Of a DNA stretch of 64,000 nucleotides, positions 49,329-58,558 are shown in pieces. The notes under the pieces are model-generated. The model worked only from the letters and a program-made list of their open reading frames with translations, was not told where the DNA came from and searched no databases. Position 1 is the stretch's first letter; each line of letters opens with the position of its first letter. Source of the stretch: JBNAGF01 sp049801055 (GTDB lineage Bacteria; Pseudomonadota; Alphaproteobacteria; Rhodobacterales; Rhodobacteraceae); the NCBI RefSeq assembly GCF_049801055.1, contig NZ_JBNAGF010000001.1:186001-250000 (forward strand). Direction: 5' to 3'. The position numbers and the translations under genes were made by a program.

Positions 49329-52141
49329 GCGTGCGCGCGCTCGGCCCCTTCGGTGATTGCCTTTCGCAGCTTGGCTTCAAGAGCGTTGCGTTTGGCTTCC
49401 GAATGGTATTTCAGCCCGAACATATCCTTTACATAAAAACTGTCTACGACCTGTTCGCCATAGGTCGCGATCACCGCGTTGGCGACATAAACATTGGCCC
49501 CGGCAAGTGTGCGGGCGAGATCGTAAAGAAGGCCGGGCCGGTCGCGGGTGTCGACCTCGATAATGGTATAGATCTCGGAACCTTCGTTGTCGAAAGTGAT
49601 ATGAGTTGGCACGTTGAACGCTCGCTCGCGTTTCTTGATCTTGTCGCGGGATTTCAGGGCATCACGGGCGACGACTTCGCCTTTGAGGGTCTTGTGCAGC
49701 ATCTGGCTCAACCGCGGCAGACGCGAGACCTCGAATGGGCGGCCCTCGGCGTCCTGTATCCAGAACGCATCGGTCACATAGCCGTCCTTGGTCGTATAGC
49801 TGCGGGCATCGACGACATTGGCGCCGACCAAAGCGAGCGCACCGGCTACGCGTGCGAAGATGCCGGGATGGTCCTCCATGGCGAAACAGGCCCGTGTGGC
49901 ATCACGCTCTTCGTCGGGATGCAACCGGACCTGAACAGAGCCGGGGTCGTCGGTCTCGGTCAGCTCCCGTAGCATTTCGGCGAACTCGACATGCGTGTCC
50001 ACGTTCAGCCCCTGCCAGTAGGGGTCATAATGTCGGCCGGTCTCGACCTTGAGTGCCGGTTTGGACCAATCGTTTAGCTTTTCGCGCAGGGCCTTCTTGG
50101 CCTCGTTGCCACGACCTTCGCGGTTGATGGCTTCCAGACCGGTCTCCAAGGCGGCCTTTGTCGAGGCATGCAGCCCCCTCAGCAGCGTTGCCTTCCAATT
50201 GTTCCACGTGTCCGGGCCGACGCCACGTATATCGCACACGGTCAATACGGTGAGCAGATCCAGCCGTTTCACCGTTTGAACAGCCTTGGCAAAATCCCGA
50301 ACCGTGCGCGGATCGGAAATGTCGCGCTTCTGAGCCATGTCCGACATCAGAAGGTGATAGCGTACCAGCCATTCGACCGTTTCGCTTTCCGACTTGTTGA
50401 GACCGAGCCGCGGGGCCACCTTTCGCGCGATCCGGGCTCCGAGAATGGAATGGTCTTCGGGCCGACCTTTGCCGAGATCATGCAGCAGAAGCGCCACGTA
50501 GAGCACCTTGCGGTTCACACCGCCCTCGAGGATGGACGAGGCCAGCGGCAGTTCTTCTATCAGTTCGCGTTTTTCGATCTGGGCAAGATTGATGATGCAC
50601 TGGATCGTGTGCTCGTCCACAGTATAGCTGTGATACATGTTGAACTGCATCATCGCCACGATCGGTTCGAACTCGGGAATGAACGCTGAAAGCACACCCA
50701 GTTCGTTCATGCGCCTAAGCGCGCGTTCTGGGTTTCCGTGTTTGAGCATGAGATCAAGGAAGATCCGGCGCGCCTCCTTGTCATTGCGCATGTCTTCGTC
50801 GATCAGGTCCAGGTTTGCCGTCACCAGCCGCATTGCGTCCGGGTGGATCAACATTCCGGTGCGCAACCCTTCCTCGAACAACCTCAGCAGATTCACCTTG
50901 TCGGCAAGAAATGTCTCGGGATCGCTCACATCAAGACGGCCGTGAACGACCTTGTAGCCGGGTTTGACCCGCCGCCTGCGGCGAAAGATCCGTTCCAGAA
51001 GAGGAGCGCCCTTCATGTGAGCGGCTTCGAGCTTGGTCAGCAGGATCCGCGTCAGCTCGCCGACTTTCGTTGCCTCCCGAAAGTATCTCTGCATGAAGAT
51101 CTCGACACCCCGGCGTCCAGCACGGTCTTCGTAGCCCATGCGCTCGGCCACTTCGACCTGCAGGTCAAAGGTCAGCTGCTCGGTGGCGCGCCGGGTGACA
51201 AGGTGAAGATGTGAACGGACCGCCCAGAGAAAATCTTCGGCCTGAACGAAAGTATCGAACTCTTCAGGTGAAAACAGGCCCAGATCCACCAGTTCGGCCA
51301 CGTCCTGCACACTGTAGATATACTTGGCGATCCAGAAAAGGGATTGAAGATCGCGCAGCCCGCCTTTGCCCTCTTTCACGTTCGGTTCGACCATATACCG
51401 CTCACCCTGCTTGCGGTGGCGGATGTCACGTTCTTCCAGCTTCGCCTCGATGAACTCGCGCTCGGAACCCGAGAACAGTTCGGCCTTCAGGCGGGTATCA
51501 AGTTCTTCGGCCAATGGTGCATGGCCCGCCAGGAATCTGTGTTCGAGCATGGCGGTTCGGATGGTGAAATCTTCTGCGCCAAGCCTCAGGCAGTCTTTGA
51601 TGGTGCGCGACGAGTGGCCGACCTTCAGTCGCAGGTCCCACAAGATGTAGAGCATCGATTCAATGACGCTCTCGGCCCATGCGGTAACCTTGTAGGGCGT
51701 CAGAAACAGCAGGTCGACATCCGAGAACGGCGCCATTTCACCCCGGCCATAACCACCCACGGCAATGACCGCGATCCGCTCGCCCTGAGTGGGGTTCGCC
51801 AGGGGATGGAGCAGGTTTGATGCCACGTCCAGAGCCGCCGTCACCAACCCGTCGGTGAGATAGGTATAGGACCGGGTCAGCGGTCTCGCGGCAAACGGGT
51901 GCTCGGCGAAAGCCGAAGCAATTGCGGCCCGTCCCTCGTTCTGAATGTCACGCAAGATATCGACCACGGCGGCGCGGAGAGCAGCGTTGTCTTCTGCGTC
52001 TTCAGCCGCCAGCGAAATCTGGTTGGCAACCGCATCGTGGTCAAAGATCAGTTCTGGCGCACAGATCAGCGCTGGCTGAGTCTGTGGTGGGGTAGCCGGA
52101 TCAGAATCCGGCACCGGAGAAGCTTTGTGGGGCAGGGTCAA
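49325..52141 (-). CDS. glnD: [Protein-PII] uridylyltransferase
   Basis: A bifunctional enzyme that uridylylates and deuridylylates PII proteins in response to glutamine, controlling nitrogen assimilation. The 938 residues contain the nucleotidyltransferase motif GGYGRGEMAPFSDVDLLFL, the HD domain (LLHDLGKGRPEDHS), and two C-terminal ACT domains (DHPGIFARVAGALALVGANV and DRPGLLYDLARTLAGANVYV). Length is full. Its start overlaps the 3' end of the lipoprotein gene by 41 bp; no shorter reading keeps the conserved N-terminus of the domain clearly, so I keep it. Confidence 0.95.
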   Translation of the reverse strand: MTLPHKASPVPDSDPATPPQTQPALICAPELIFDHDAVANQISLAAEDAEDNAALRAAVVDILRDIQNEGRAAIASAFAEHPFAARPLTRSYTYLTDGLVTAALDVASNLLHPLANPTQGERIAVIAVGGYGRGEMAPFSDVDLLFLTPYKVTAWAESVIESMLYILWDLRLKVGHSSRTIKDCLRLGAEDFTIRTAMLEHRFLAGHAPLAEELDTRLKAELFSGSEREFIEAKLEERDIRHRKQGERYMVEPNVKEGKGGLRDLQSLFWIAKYIYSVQDVAELVDLGLFSPEEFDTFVQAEDFLWAVRSHLHLVTRRATEQLTFDLQVEVAERMGYEDRAGRRGVEIFMQRYFREATKVGELTRILLTKLEAAHMKGAPLLERIFRRRRRVKPGYKVVHGRLDVSDPETFLADKVNLLRLFEEGLRTGMLIHPDAMRLVTANLDLIDEDMRNDKEARRIFLDLMLKHGNPERALRRMNELGVLSAFIPEFEPIVAMMQFNMYHSYTVDEHTIQCIINLAQIEKRELIEELPLASSILEGGVNRKVLYVALLLHDLGKGRPEDHSILGARIARKVAPRLGLNKSESETVEWLVRYHLLMSDMAQKRDISDPRTVRDFAKAVQTVKRLDLLTVLTVCDIRGVGPDTWNNWKATLLRGLHASTKAALETGLEAINREGRGNEAKKALREKLNDWSKPALKVETGRHYDPYWQGLNVDTHVEFAEMLRELTETDDPGSVQVRLHPDEERDATRACFAMEDHPGIFARVAGALALVGANVVDARSYTTKDGYVTDAFWIQDAEGRPFEVSRLPRLSQMLHKTLKGEVVARDALKSRDKIKKRERAFNVPTHITFDNEGSEIYTIIEVDTRDRPGLLYDLARTLAGANVYVANAVIATYGEQVVDSFYVKDMFGLKYHSEAKRNALEAKLRKAITEGAERAHA

Positions 52142-53273
52142 TCACAACCACCTGTTTGTCTTGGATCGTGGCAACGGCCAGCCCTCTTTCATTAGTCCCA
52201 TCCGCGCGCAAACGGAAGATGCCGCCGACACCCTGAAACCCAGCATTCTGGGTCAGCGCTGCGCCCGAAAGCGCGTCTTCCCGACCGGCACCGACCAAAG
52301 CGCCGATTGCGGCAATGCCATCATAGGCCAGCCCAGCGATCGGATGCGGTGAACCACCATATGCCGAGGCGTAGCGGTTGCGGAACAGCTGAGCCTTGCC
52401 CGGATCAGGCAGGGCAAACCATCCGCCCTGAACACCTGGCAAAGCCAGCGTTTGCGTCGGGATATCCCACCGGGTCAAGCCGATATATTGAATCTCCTGC
52501 GGAGACACGCCTGCTTCGGGCAGAAGTTGCGTGAACAGCGGCAGCGCTCCCGCTGTTGTCGAGGTAAAGAAGATCGAGTTTGCCGCACTTGCCTCGACCG
52601 TCGATTTCACATTCGGAACCGCGTCGATCACACCCTGTTGCGAGCGTTCATATGGCACGGCACCGGCGTTGCTTGCCCGGCCTCCGGCAATGGCCTGCGC
52701 GATTGCAGCCCGGCCGACTTCGCCGGCTTCGTCAGTGCTGTGCACGATGACCATATTGCCCTTGCCAGCGCGTCCCGCATAGCTTGCCAGCCGGTTGGCG
52801 GTGTTCTGGAAGGTATTGCCCAAGACATAGACGTTGCCGCCGGCAATTTTGCTGTTGTTCGAAAAGGACAGCACGTTGATGTTGTTGTTCAGCACGGCGA
52901 GACCTGCAGCATTCGCAGCCTGTGCATAAACCGGTCCAAGGATGATCTTTGCACCTTCATCCGCAGCCTGTGCCGCCACTGCCGACGCTGTGCCGGCATT
53001 GCCAGCCGTATCATAGACGCGAAGATCGATCTGGACGTCGCTCAGGTCACTGATCGCCAGACGCGCGGCGTTTTCAAGGCTTTGCGCAAGAACGGCATCC
53101 CCGGATTGTGCCGATCCCAGAGGCACCAGCAGCGCCACCGGCACCGGCTTGGACGTGTTGATCGAAGGACCACCTCCGGTCGGGACCGGATCACAGGCAG
53201 CCAGAAATGCGGCAGCGGCCAAACCCAGCGCCAGCCGGGTCACCTTGCGGGCGGGACGGAAAACGGCAAACAT
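52101..53273 (-). CDS. LppC-type penicillin-binding protein activator
   Basis: A 390-residue lipoprotein with a lipobox (LAAAAFLAACDP; Cys28) and a periplasmic-binding-protein-like fold (PVPVALLVPLGSAQSGDAVLAQ, then ILGPVYAQAANAAGLAVL). It matches the LppC/LpoA family, which activates peptidoglycan synthases, although the fold is shared with amino-acid binding proteins. Its position next to glnD and divergent from rsmI is typical: LpoA-rsmI-yraN is a conserved cluster. It overlaps the glnD start by 41 bp. Confidence 0.9.
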   Translation of the reverse strand: MFAVFRPARKVTRLALGLAAAAFLAACDPVPTGGGPSINTSKPVPVALLVPLGSAQSGDAVLAQSLENAARLAISDLSDVQIDLRVYDTAGNAGTASAVAAQAADEGAKIILGPVYAQAANAAGLAVLNNNINVLSFSNNSKIAGGNVYVLGNTFQNTANRLASYAGRAGKGNMVIVHSTDEAGEVGRAAIAQAIAGGRASNAGAVPYERSQQGVIDAVPNVKSTVEASAANSIFFTSTTAGALPLFTQLLPEAGVSPQEIQYIGLTRWDIPTQTLALPGVQGGWFALPDPGKAQLFRNRYASAYGGSPHPIAGLAYDGIAAIGALVGAGREDALSGAALTQNAGFQGVGGIFRLRADGTNERGLAVATIQDKQVVVIDPAPQSFSGAGF

Positions 53274-53359
53274 CTAAATGAATTCTCCCTGCTGCGGCCT
53301 CTGAGTGCCGCGTGTATGACAGGGTTCGATAATAAACGTCACAGAGAACGGGTCCAGCT

Positions 53360-54217
53360 TTGAATCACCAGAAGGTCAGATTGTCACCGGGGCTGTACTT
53401 TGTCGCCACCCCGATAGGCACAGCGCGCGACATCACACTGCGAGCGTTGGATATTCTGGCCTCTGCCGATGTGATTGCCGCGGAAGATACCCGGAGCCTG
53501 CGCCGCCTGCTCGAGATCCACGGCGTCCCGCTGGAAGGACGCAAGGTGGTCTCATATCATGATCACAGTGGTGCCGGTGCGCGTGCACGTCTTCTGGGGT
53601 CCTTGGAAGACGGTCAGACTGTCGCCTACGCTTCCGAGGCCGGTATGCCACTTATCGCCGATCCCGGATATGACCTCAGCAGGGCAGCCTCCGAAGCAGG
53701 CCATCTTGTCACTGCAGCACCTGGGGCCTCTGCTGTTCTAACGGCACTCACGCTGGCTGGTTTGCCCACGGATGCCTTTTTTTTCGCGGGTTTTTTGCCC
53801 AATGCAGCCGGCGCCAGGCGTTCCCGATTGCAGGACTTGCGGAGCATTCCCGGCACGCTGGTCTTTTATGAATCGCCAAAGCGTGTTGCGGCGAGCCTTG
53901 CGGATATGGCGAACGTTTTAGGCGGAGACCGGCAGGCAGCTCTTTGCCGGGAACTGACAAAGAAATTCGAAGAAACCCGGCGCGGGTCGCTGGCAGATCT
54001 GGTGTCTTCCATTGCAGAGAAGCCGCCAAAGGGAGAAATCGTTCTGCTGGTGGACCGAGCGCATTCAGAAGCTGTTAGTGAATCGGACCTAGAGTCGGCC
54101 CTGAAAGACGCATTGGAGAGCCATTCTGTGAAAGACGCCGCCGACATCGTTTCTAACATGTTCGGGGTGGCGCGCCGGCCCGTTTACCAGATGGCCCTTA
54201 AGATGGGAAAGGAATGA
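53360..54217 (+). CDS. rsmI: 16S rRNA 2'-O-ribose methyltransferase RsmI
   Basis: A 285-residue tetrapyrrole-methylase-fold enzyme that methylates C1402 of 16S rRNA. Motifs are YFVATPIGTARDITLRA at the N-terminus, AAEDTRSLRRLL, YHDHSGAGARARLL and VAYASEAGMPLIADPGYDLS (the usual GTP...D-P-G block here reads AGMPLIADPG). Translation appears to start at TTG; an ATG-type start is not available ahead of the conserved block. It is the first gene of the plus-strand rsmI-yraN-gshB-hydrolase group. Confidence 0.93.
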   Translation: MNHQKVRLSPGLYFVATPIGTARDITLRALDILASADVIAAEDTRSLRRLLEIHGVPLEGRKVVSYHDHSGAGARARLLGSLEDGQTVAYASEAGMPLIADPGYDLSRAASEAGHLVTAAPGASAVLTALTLAGLPTDAFFFAGFLPNAAGARRSRLQDLRSIPGTLVFYESPKRVAASLADMANVLGGDRQAALCRELTKKFEETRRGSLADLVSSIAEKPPKGEIVLLVDRAHSEAVSESDLESALKDALESHSVKDAADIVSNMFGVARRPVYQMALKMGKE

Positions 54218-54221
54218 TCGC

Positions 54222-54590
54222 TTGCAGCGTAGGAACCGGGGTCAAATGGCCTATCATGCGGGTCAGGCGGCAGAAAACCGAATAGCGATTGAATATGAGC
54301 GGCGCGGCTATTCCATCGCTCGCAAGCGATGGCGCGGCCCGGCCGGTGAGATCGATCTGATCACCAGATCCGACACTGCCTTCGTTTTTGTCGAAGTCAA
54401 ACAGGGCGGCAGTTTCGACATCGCCGCCGAACGCCTTGGGCGGCGTCAGATGCAGCGGATATGCGCCTCGGCCGAGCATTTCATGGCCACCCAACCGAAC
54501 GCCCAATTCGTTGATGTCAGGTTCGACGTTGCGCTTGTCGACGAGGCCGGAGAATTCCGCATTATCGAGAATGCCTTTGGCCTGAACTGA
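54222..54590 (+). CDS. YraN/UPF0102 endonuclease-like protein
   Basis: A 122-residue protein of the UPF0102 (YraN) family, with a nuclease-type fold: MAYHAGQAAENRIAIEYERRGYSI, GEIDLITRSDTAFVFVEVKQ (the E-x-K catalytic-like residues). Role unknown; a DNA-repair or recombination function is suggested by fold only. A TTG start at 54222 with an AAAGGA site 8 nt ahead fits better than the internal ATG at 54246. It follows rsmI by 4 bp, the usual partner. Confidence 0.9.
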   Translation: MQRRNRGQMAYHAGQAAENRIAIEYERRGYSIARKRWRGPAGEIDLITRSDTAFVFVEVKQGGSFDIAAERLGRRQMQRICASAEHFMATQPNAQFVDVRFDVALVDEAGEFRIIENAFGLN

Positions 54591-54676
54591 AAGGATTTGG
54601 CGAACGGCATTGAACCCTGACGGCGGCTGCGCCATGTATCGGCAAGCAGTTGGGGACGACAACCGGGATAGCCGCC

Positions 54677-55612
54677 ATGAAAATCGCCTTTCAGATGGAC
54701 CCGATCGGGGCCGTGGATATTGACGCCGACAGCAGCTTTCGGCTTGCTGAAGAAGCTCAGGCAAGGGGGCACGAGCTGTTTTTCTACGGCCCGGACCACC
54801 TGGCTTATCAGGAAGGGCATATCACAGCGCGTGGCCACGATATGTCCGTTCAGCGGGTGGCGGGTACACCGGCAGTGCTTGGCCCCGAACGCGAAGTCGA
54901 CCTGGCCGAGATGGACGTCGTTTGGTTGCGGCAGGATCCCCCCTTCGACATGCATTACATCACCTCCACCCATCTTCTGGATCGCCTCAGGGGCCAGACT
55001 CTGGTGGTTAACGATCCTTTCTGGGTGCGCAACTATCCTGAGAAACTGCTGGTGCTGGATTTTCCGGACCTGACACCGCCAACTACGGTTGCGCGGGATC
55101 TGCAGACCATCAAGGCGTTCAAGGAACGGCATGGCGACATCATTCTCAAGCCGCTGTATGGCAATGGAGGGGCCGGAGTGTTCCGACTAGACGCGAATGA
55201 TCGGAACCTGACTTCCCTGCACGAACTGTTCACCGGCTTTTCCCGCGAGCCACTGATTGTGCAGAAATTTCTGCCGGATGTGAGCAATGGCGACAAGCGC
55301 GTGATCCTTGTCGACGGAGAGCCGGTCGGCGCCATCAATCGCGTTCCGGCCGCAGGCGAAACCCGGTCGAACATGCATGTGGGCGGTCGGCCTGAAAAGA
55401 TCGGCCTGAGTGATCGCGACCGCGAGATCTGCGCCGCCATTGGTCCACTACTGCGTGAGAAAGGGCAGATCTTTGTCGGGATTGATGTCATCGGCGACTA
55501 CCTGACCGAGATCAATGTCACATCGCCGACCGGCATTCAGGAACTGGAGCGGTTCGACGGGGTGAACATCGCCCAGAAGATCTGGGAGGCAATCGAAGCC
55601 CGGTTGGTATGA
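54677..55612 (+). CDS. gshB: Glutathione synthase
   Basis: ATP-grasp ligase that joins gamma-glutamylcysteine and glycine. The 311-residue protein has MKIAFQMDPIGAVDIDADSS at the start, DPPFDMHYITSTHLLD, GNGGAGVFRL (glycine-rich ATP loop), GDKRVILVDGEP, and INVTSPTGIQELERFDGV, all diagnostic. The ATG at 54677 is the conserved start. It overlaps the downstream hydrolase gene by 4 bp. Confidence is high. Confidence 0.97.
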   Translation: MKIAFQMDPIGAVDIDADSSFRLAEEAQARGHELFFYGPDHLAYQEGHITARGHDMSVQRVAGTPAVLGPEREVDLAEMDVVWLRQDPPFDMHYITSTHLLDRLRGQTLVVNDPFWVRNYPEKLLVLDFPDLTPPTTVARDLQTIKAFKERHGDIILKPLYGNGGAGVFRLDANDRNLTSLHELFTGFSREPLIVQKFLPDVSNGDKRVILVDGEPVGAINRVPAAGETRSNMHVGGRPEKIGLSDRDREICAAIGPLLREKGQIFVGIDVIGDYLTEINVTSPTGIQELERFDGVNIAQKIWEAIEARLV

Positions 55613-56532
55613 GCTGGCAACGTCGCTGGATTAACGCGGCTCTGCTGCGGTTCGAAAAACCTTTGTTGGAAAGGGCAACGGACCCCAAGGCCCTGCGCCG
55701 GGGTTTCGAGCGCCGCGTGCGATTCTGGATGCATGTGCCGCGCCGCGTGAAGGTCGAGAAATCACTGCCGGGCGGGTATCCGGGGTGGGTGCTGCATCCT
55801 CCCGATCTGTCGGAGTTCGGCCGGCGTGGAGGGACACTGTTTCATATCCACGGCGGGGCCTTTATCCTTGGAAGCCCCCGCACGCACGCCCCTATGCTGG
55901 GCCACCTTTCGTGCCTTGTCGGAGCACCGGTGATGGTCCCGGCCTATCCTCTGGCCCCCGAAGCGCCGTTTCCGGCTGCTCGGAATCATTTGCGCGAGAC
56001 GCAGCACAGCCTGATCGCCGGCGGGATCGAACAGGAACGGATCGTTCTTGGCGGAGACAGCGCAGGTGGGGCGCTGGCATTCGGACTGCTGGCTGATCTT
56101 TGCAAGTCGGGGCTGCCGCCGCTTGCGGCCTATGGCCTGTCGGTGGTTTCAGATTTGACCTTTTCCGGTGAAAGTATGTCCCGCAACGCAGACCGCGAAG
56201 CCCTTTTGCCGGCCAAACGGGCGCAGGATCTGGCTGAAATGTATCTTGGTTCCGCAGATCCGTTCGACCCACAGGCGTCCCCGCTGTTTGCGGAGTATCC
56301 ATCGCCTCCACCTGTTTGGCTTGCAGCCAGCAGCAGCGAAGTTCTTCTGGATGACACCCGCCGGTTGGCTGCGCGCCTGCGGCATCACGGTGGGGAGGTG
56401 ACCGAACGGATAGAGCAGAACCTGCCACATGTCTGGCCGTTTTTCTGGCGTATGCTGCCCGAAGGTCGGCAGACCTTGGCAGAGCTTGCGCGCTGGATCA
56501 GCAGACAGCACCCGGGTTCAGGCGAAAGCTGA
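55609..56532 (+). CDS. Alpha/beta hydrolase (HSL-type)
   Basis: A 307-residue serine hydrolase of the hormone-sensitive-lipase-like group. It has the oxyanion HGGAFILGS motif and the nucleophile elbow GGDSAGGALA, with the catalytic acid and histidine likely in VLLDDTRRLA and NLPHVWPFF. Substrate unknown; small esters are usual. It overlaps gshB at the start by 4 bp and the convergent comM at the end by 35 bp. Confidence 0.9.
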   Translation: MSWQRRWINAALLRFEKPLLERATDPKALRRGFERRVRFWMHVPRRVKVEKSLPGGYPGWVLHPPDLSEFGRRGGTLFHIHGGAFILGSPRTHAPMLGHLSCLVGAPVMVPAYPLAPEAPFPAARNHLRETQHSLIAGGIEQERIVLGGDSAGGALAFGLLADLCKSGLPPLAAYGLSVVSDLTFSGESMSRNADREALLPAKRAQDLAEMYLGSADPFDPQASPLFAEYPSPPPVWLAASSSEVLLDDTRRLAARLRHHGGEVTERIEQNLPHVWPFFWRMLPEGRQTLAELARWISRQHPGSGES

Positions 56533-58012
56533 TCGCCTCGGCTACGTGGGGCCGGGTCACATTGGCCGAGCCTTCCAGATCGGCAATCGTACGCGCCAGC
56601 CGCAAGACACGATGATACCCTCGCGCAGATAATCCGAATCGTTCAGCTGCCCGCAGCAGCAGGTCACGCCCTTCCGCATCGGGATTGGCCACCTGTTTCA
56701 GGGTTTCTCCTTCTGCGTCAGCGTTGAGAAAAACACCGTCGTGATCGCGAAACCTGTCGGCCTGAATTTTCCGTGCTTCCGCAACCCGCGCGGCCACCAT
56801 GGCAGACGCCTCTCCGTTCGTGGGTAGATCAAGGTCAGTGAAACGCACCGGCGGAACTTCGATGCGCAGGTCAAACCGATCCATAAGCGGCCCTGAAATC
56901 CGTGACATGTAGTCCTCGCCGCAGATCGGAGCGCGCGAGCAGGCACGGCCGGGATCACTGAGATATCCACATTTGCAGGGGTTAGCCGCGGCCACCAGCA
57001 TGAACCTGCTGGGGTATCTTACATGGGCGTTGGCCCGTGCCACGGTGATCTCTCCGGTTTCGATCGGCTGGCGCAATGTTTCAAGCACCGGTCGCTGGAA
57101 TTCCGGCAATTCGTCCAAAAACAGCACACCGTTATGCGCCAGTGAAACCTCGCCGGGTTTGGCGCCACGACCTCCGCCCGAAATTGATGCGACCGAGGCG
57201 GTGTGATGCACGGCTCGGAACGGTCGCGTGCGGCTGATGCCGCCTTCGTCCAGCAACCCGCTGAGCGAATGGATCATTGAGGTTTCCAATGCTTCGGCTG
57301 GGCTGAGCGGCGGCAACACGCCGGGCAGGCGCTGGGCCAGCATCGACTTGCCGGACCCCGGCGTGCCGATCATCATCAGATGGTGTCGTCCGGCTGCCGC
57401 GATTTCCAATGCTCGCTTTGCACGTTCTTGTCCCTTTACATCGCGCAGATCACGGCAGGCAGGATCAGCCACAACTTCACCGGGGCAGGCGGGTGCAATC
57501 GGTGTCTGCCCAAGGAAATGCCGAACGGCATCGCTCAGGCTTGCCGCACCGATGACCTGTGCAGCGTCGACCCATGCAGCCTCTGAGCCCGATCCTTCGG
57601 GACAGAGCAGAGCGCGGTCCGCCTGAGCTGCCGCCATTGCCGCCGGCAATGCGCCGGGTACGGTAACGAGGGACCCATCCAATGACAGCTCACCCAAGGC
57701 GACCGTTGCTTCGGCAATGTCAGGGGGAACGATACTGAGAGCCGCAAGCAGGGCTAGCGCAATTGGCAGATCGAAATGGCTGCCCTCCTTGGGCAGATCA
57801 GCTGGCGAAAGGTTGATGGTGATCCGCTTTGAAGGCAGCGCGATAGCCATTGCCGAGAGCGCGCTTCGGATACGATCCTTTGCTTCGGACACGGCTTTGT
57901 CGGGCAGTCCCACAATCGAAAAGGCTGGCAAGCCGGGGCTGACCGCGCATTGCACTTCGACCAAGCGTGCCTCGACCCCTTGGAAGGCAACGGAGTAGGC
58001 ACGTGCGATCAT
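56498..58012 (-). CDS. comM: ComM/YifB family Mg chelatase-like AAA ATPase
   Basis: A 504-residue protein related to magnesium chelatase subunit I. ComM promotes branch migration in natural transformation. It has SVAFQGVEARLVEVQCAVS at the N-terminus, GTPGSGKSMLAQRLPGVLPP (Walker A), GGRGAKPGEVSLAHNGVLFLDE (Walker B), and zinc-binding-type cysteines in NPCKCGYLSDPGRACSRAPIC (seen as NPCKCGY...CSRAPICG). Its start ATG is at 58012. It converges with the hydrolase gene with a 35-bp overlap. Competence in this organism is not implied by this gene alone. Confidence 0.93.
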   Translation of the reverse strand: MIARAYSVAFQGVEARLVEVQCAVSPGLPAFSIVGLPDKAVSEAKDRIRSALSAMAIALPSKRITINLSPADLPKEGSHFDLPIALALLAALSIVPPDIAEATVALGELSLDGSLVTVPGALPAAMAAAQADRALLCPEGSGSEAAWVDAAQVIGAASLSDAVRHFLGQTPIAPACPGEVVADPACRDLRDVKGQERAKRALEIAAAGRHHLMMIGTPGSGKSMLAQRLPGVLPPLSPAEALETSMIHSLSGLLDEGGISRTRPFRAVHHTASVASISGGGRGAKPGEVSLAHNGVLFLDELPEFQRPVLETLRQPIETGEITVARANAHVRYPSRFMLVAAANPCKCGYLSDPGRACSRAPICGEDYMSRISGPLMDRFDLRIEVPPVRFTDLDLPTNGEASAMVAARVAEARKIQADRFRDHDGVFLNADAEGETLKQVANPDAEGRDLLLRAAERFGLSARGYHRVLRLARTIADLEGSANVTRPHVAEAISFRLNPGAVC

Positions 58013-58558
58013 GAGATGCCCTGTAGTTTGGTTAACAAGGACTGAATAGCCAAGCAGGTGTTTAGGAATGGTTAACGGCGGTTCATCTTTTTACCTTTTA
58101 TTTTCAGCTTGTTAAGCTTCGTGGGACAAGCACTAGGTACGTTATGGGAGAAGCTGGCCAGCAGGCTAGGAGGATAGTTGCGCTGCCAGCGAAAACACCG
58201 GTCGGTGTCCTAGGTTTAATTGTCACAAGGCAGACGTCTGGAAACAGCCGTCACAAGGTCTCCTGTGCGGACTTTGCGGACCTAGCCACTGGTCAAGCCA
58301 AATGGCGCTTTCGTCCATTGGCAGACCTGGGACCAAGATGATGCTAACGACCGGCTTGACCTGGATCTACCGCGGCGACGCTGGCGGAGACCGGGGCCTC
58401 TTCGGATTACAGGTTGCCAAAAAGCAGACGCGCAGTTTGCGCAATCTTGGCAAACAACCAGCCATGGTTTGGGCCGTTTCAAGAGGCGAATTTCCGAGGA
58501 GCTTCATGGCGGTGGCTCGGAGATTCCTGTAAAAACAATTTCCTAAGACACCGGCTAC
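58013..58558. other. Gap between comM and the agmatinase gene
   Basis: 546 bp with no gene I can support. An open frame without a start codon runs on the plus strand from 58286 to 58546 (87 codons), with protein-like composition (VHWQTWDQDDANDRLDL and GLGRFKRRISEEL) but no recognised family; it may be a decayed gene. Two plus-strand reading frames with ATG, of 65 and 76 codons, overlap it and look like chance. The first 130 bp next to comM is A/T-rich and may contain the comM promoter. Confidence 0.4.
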
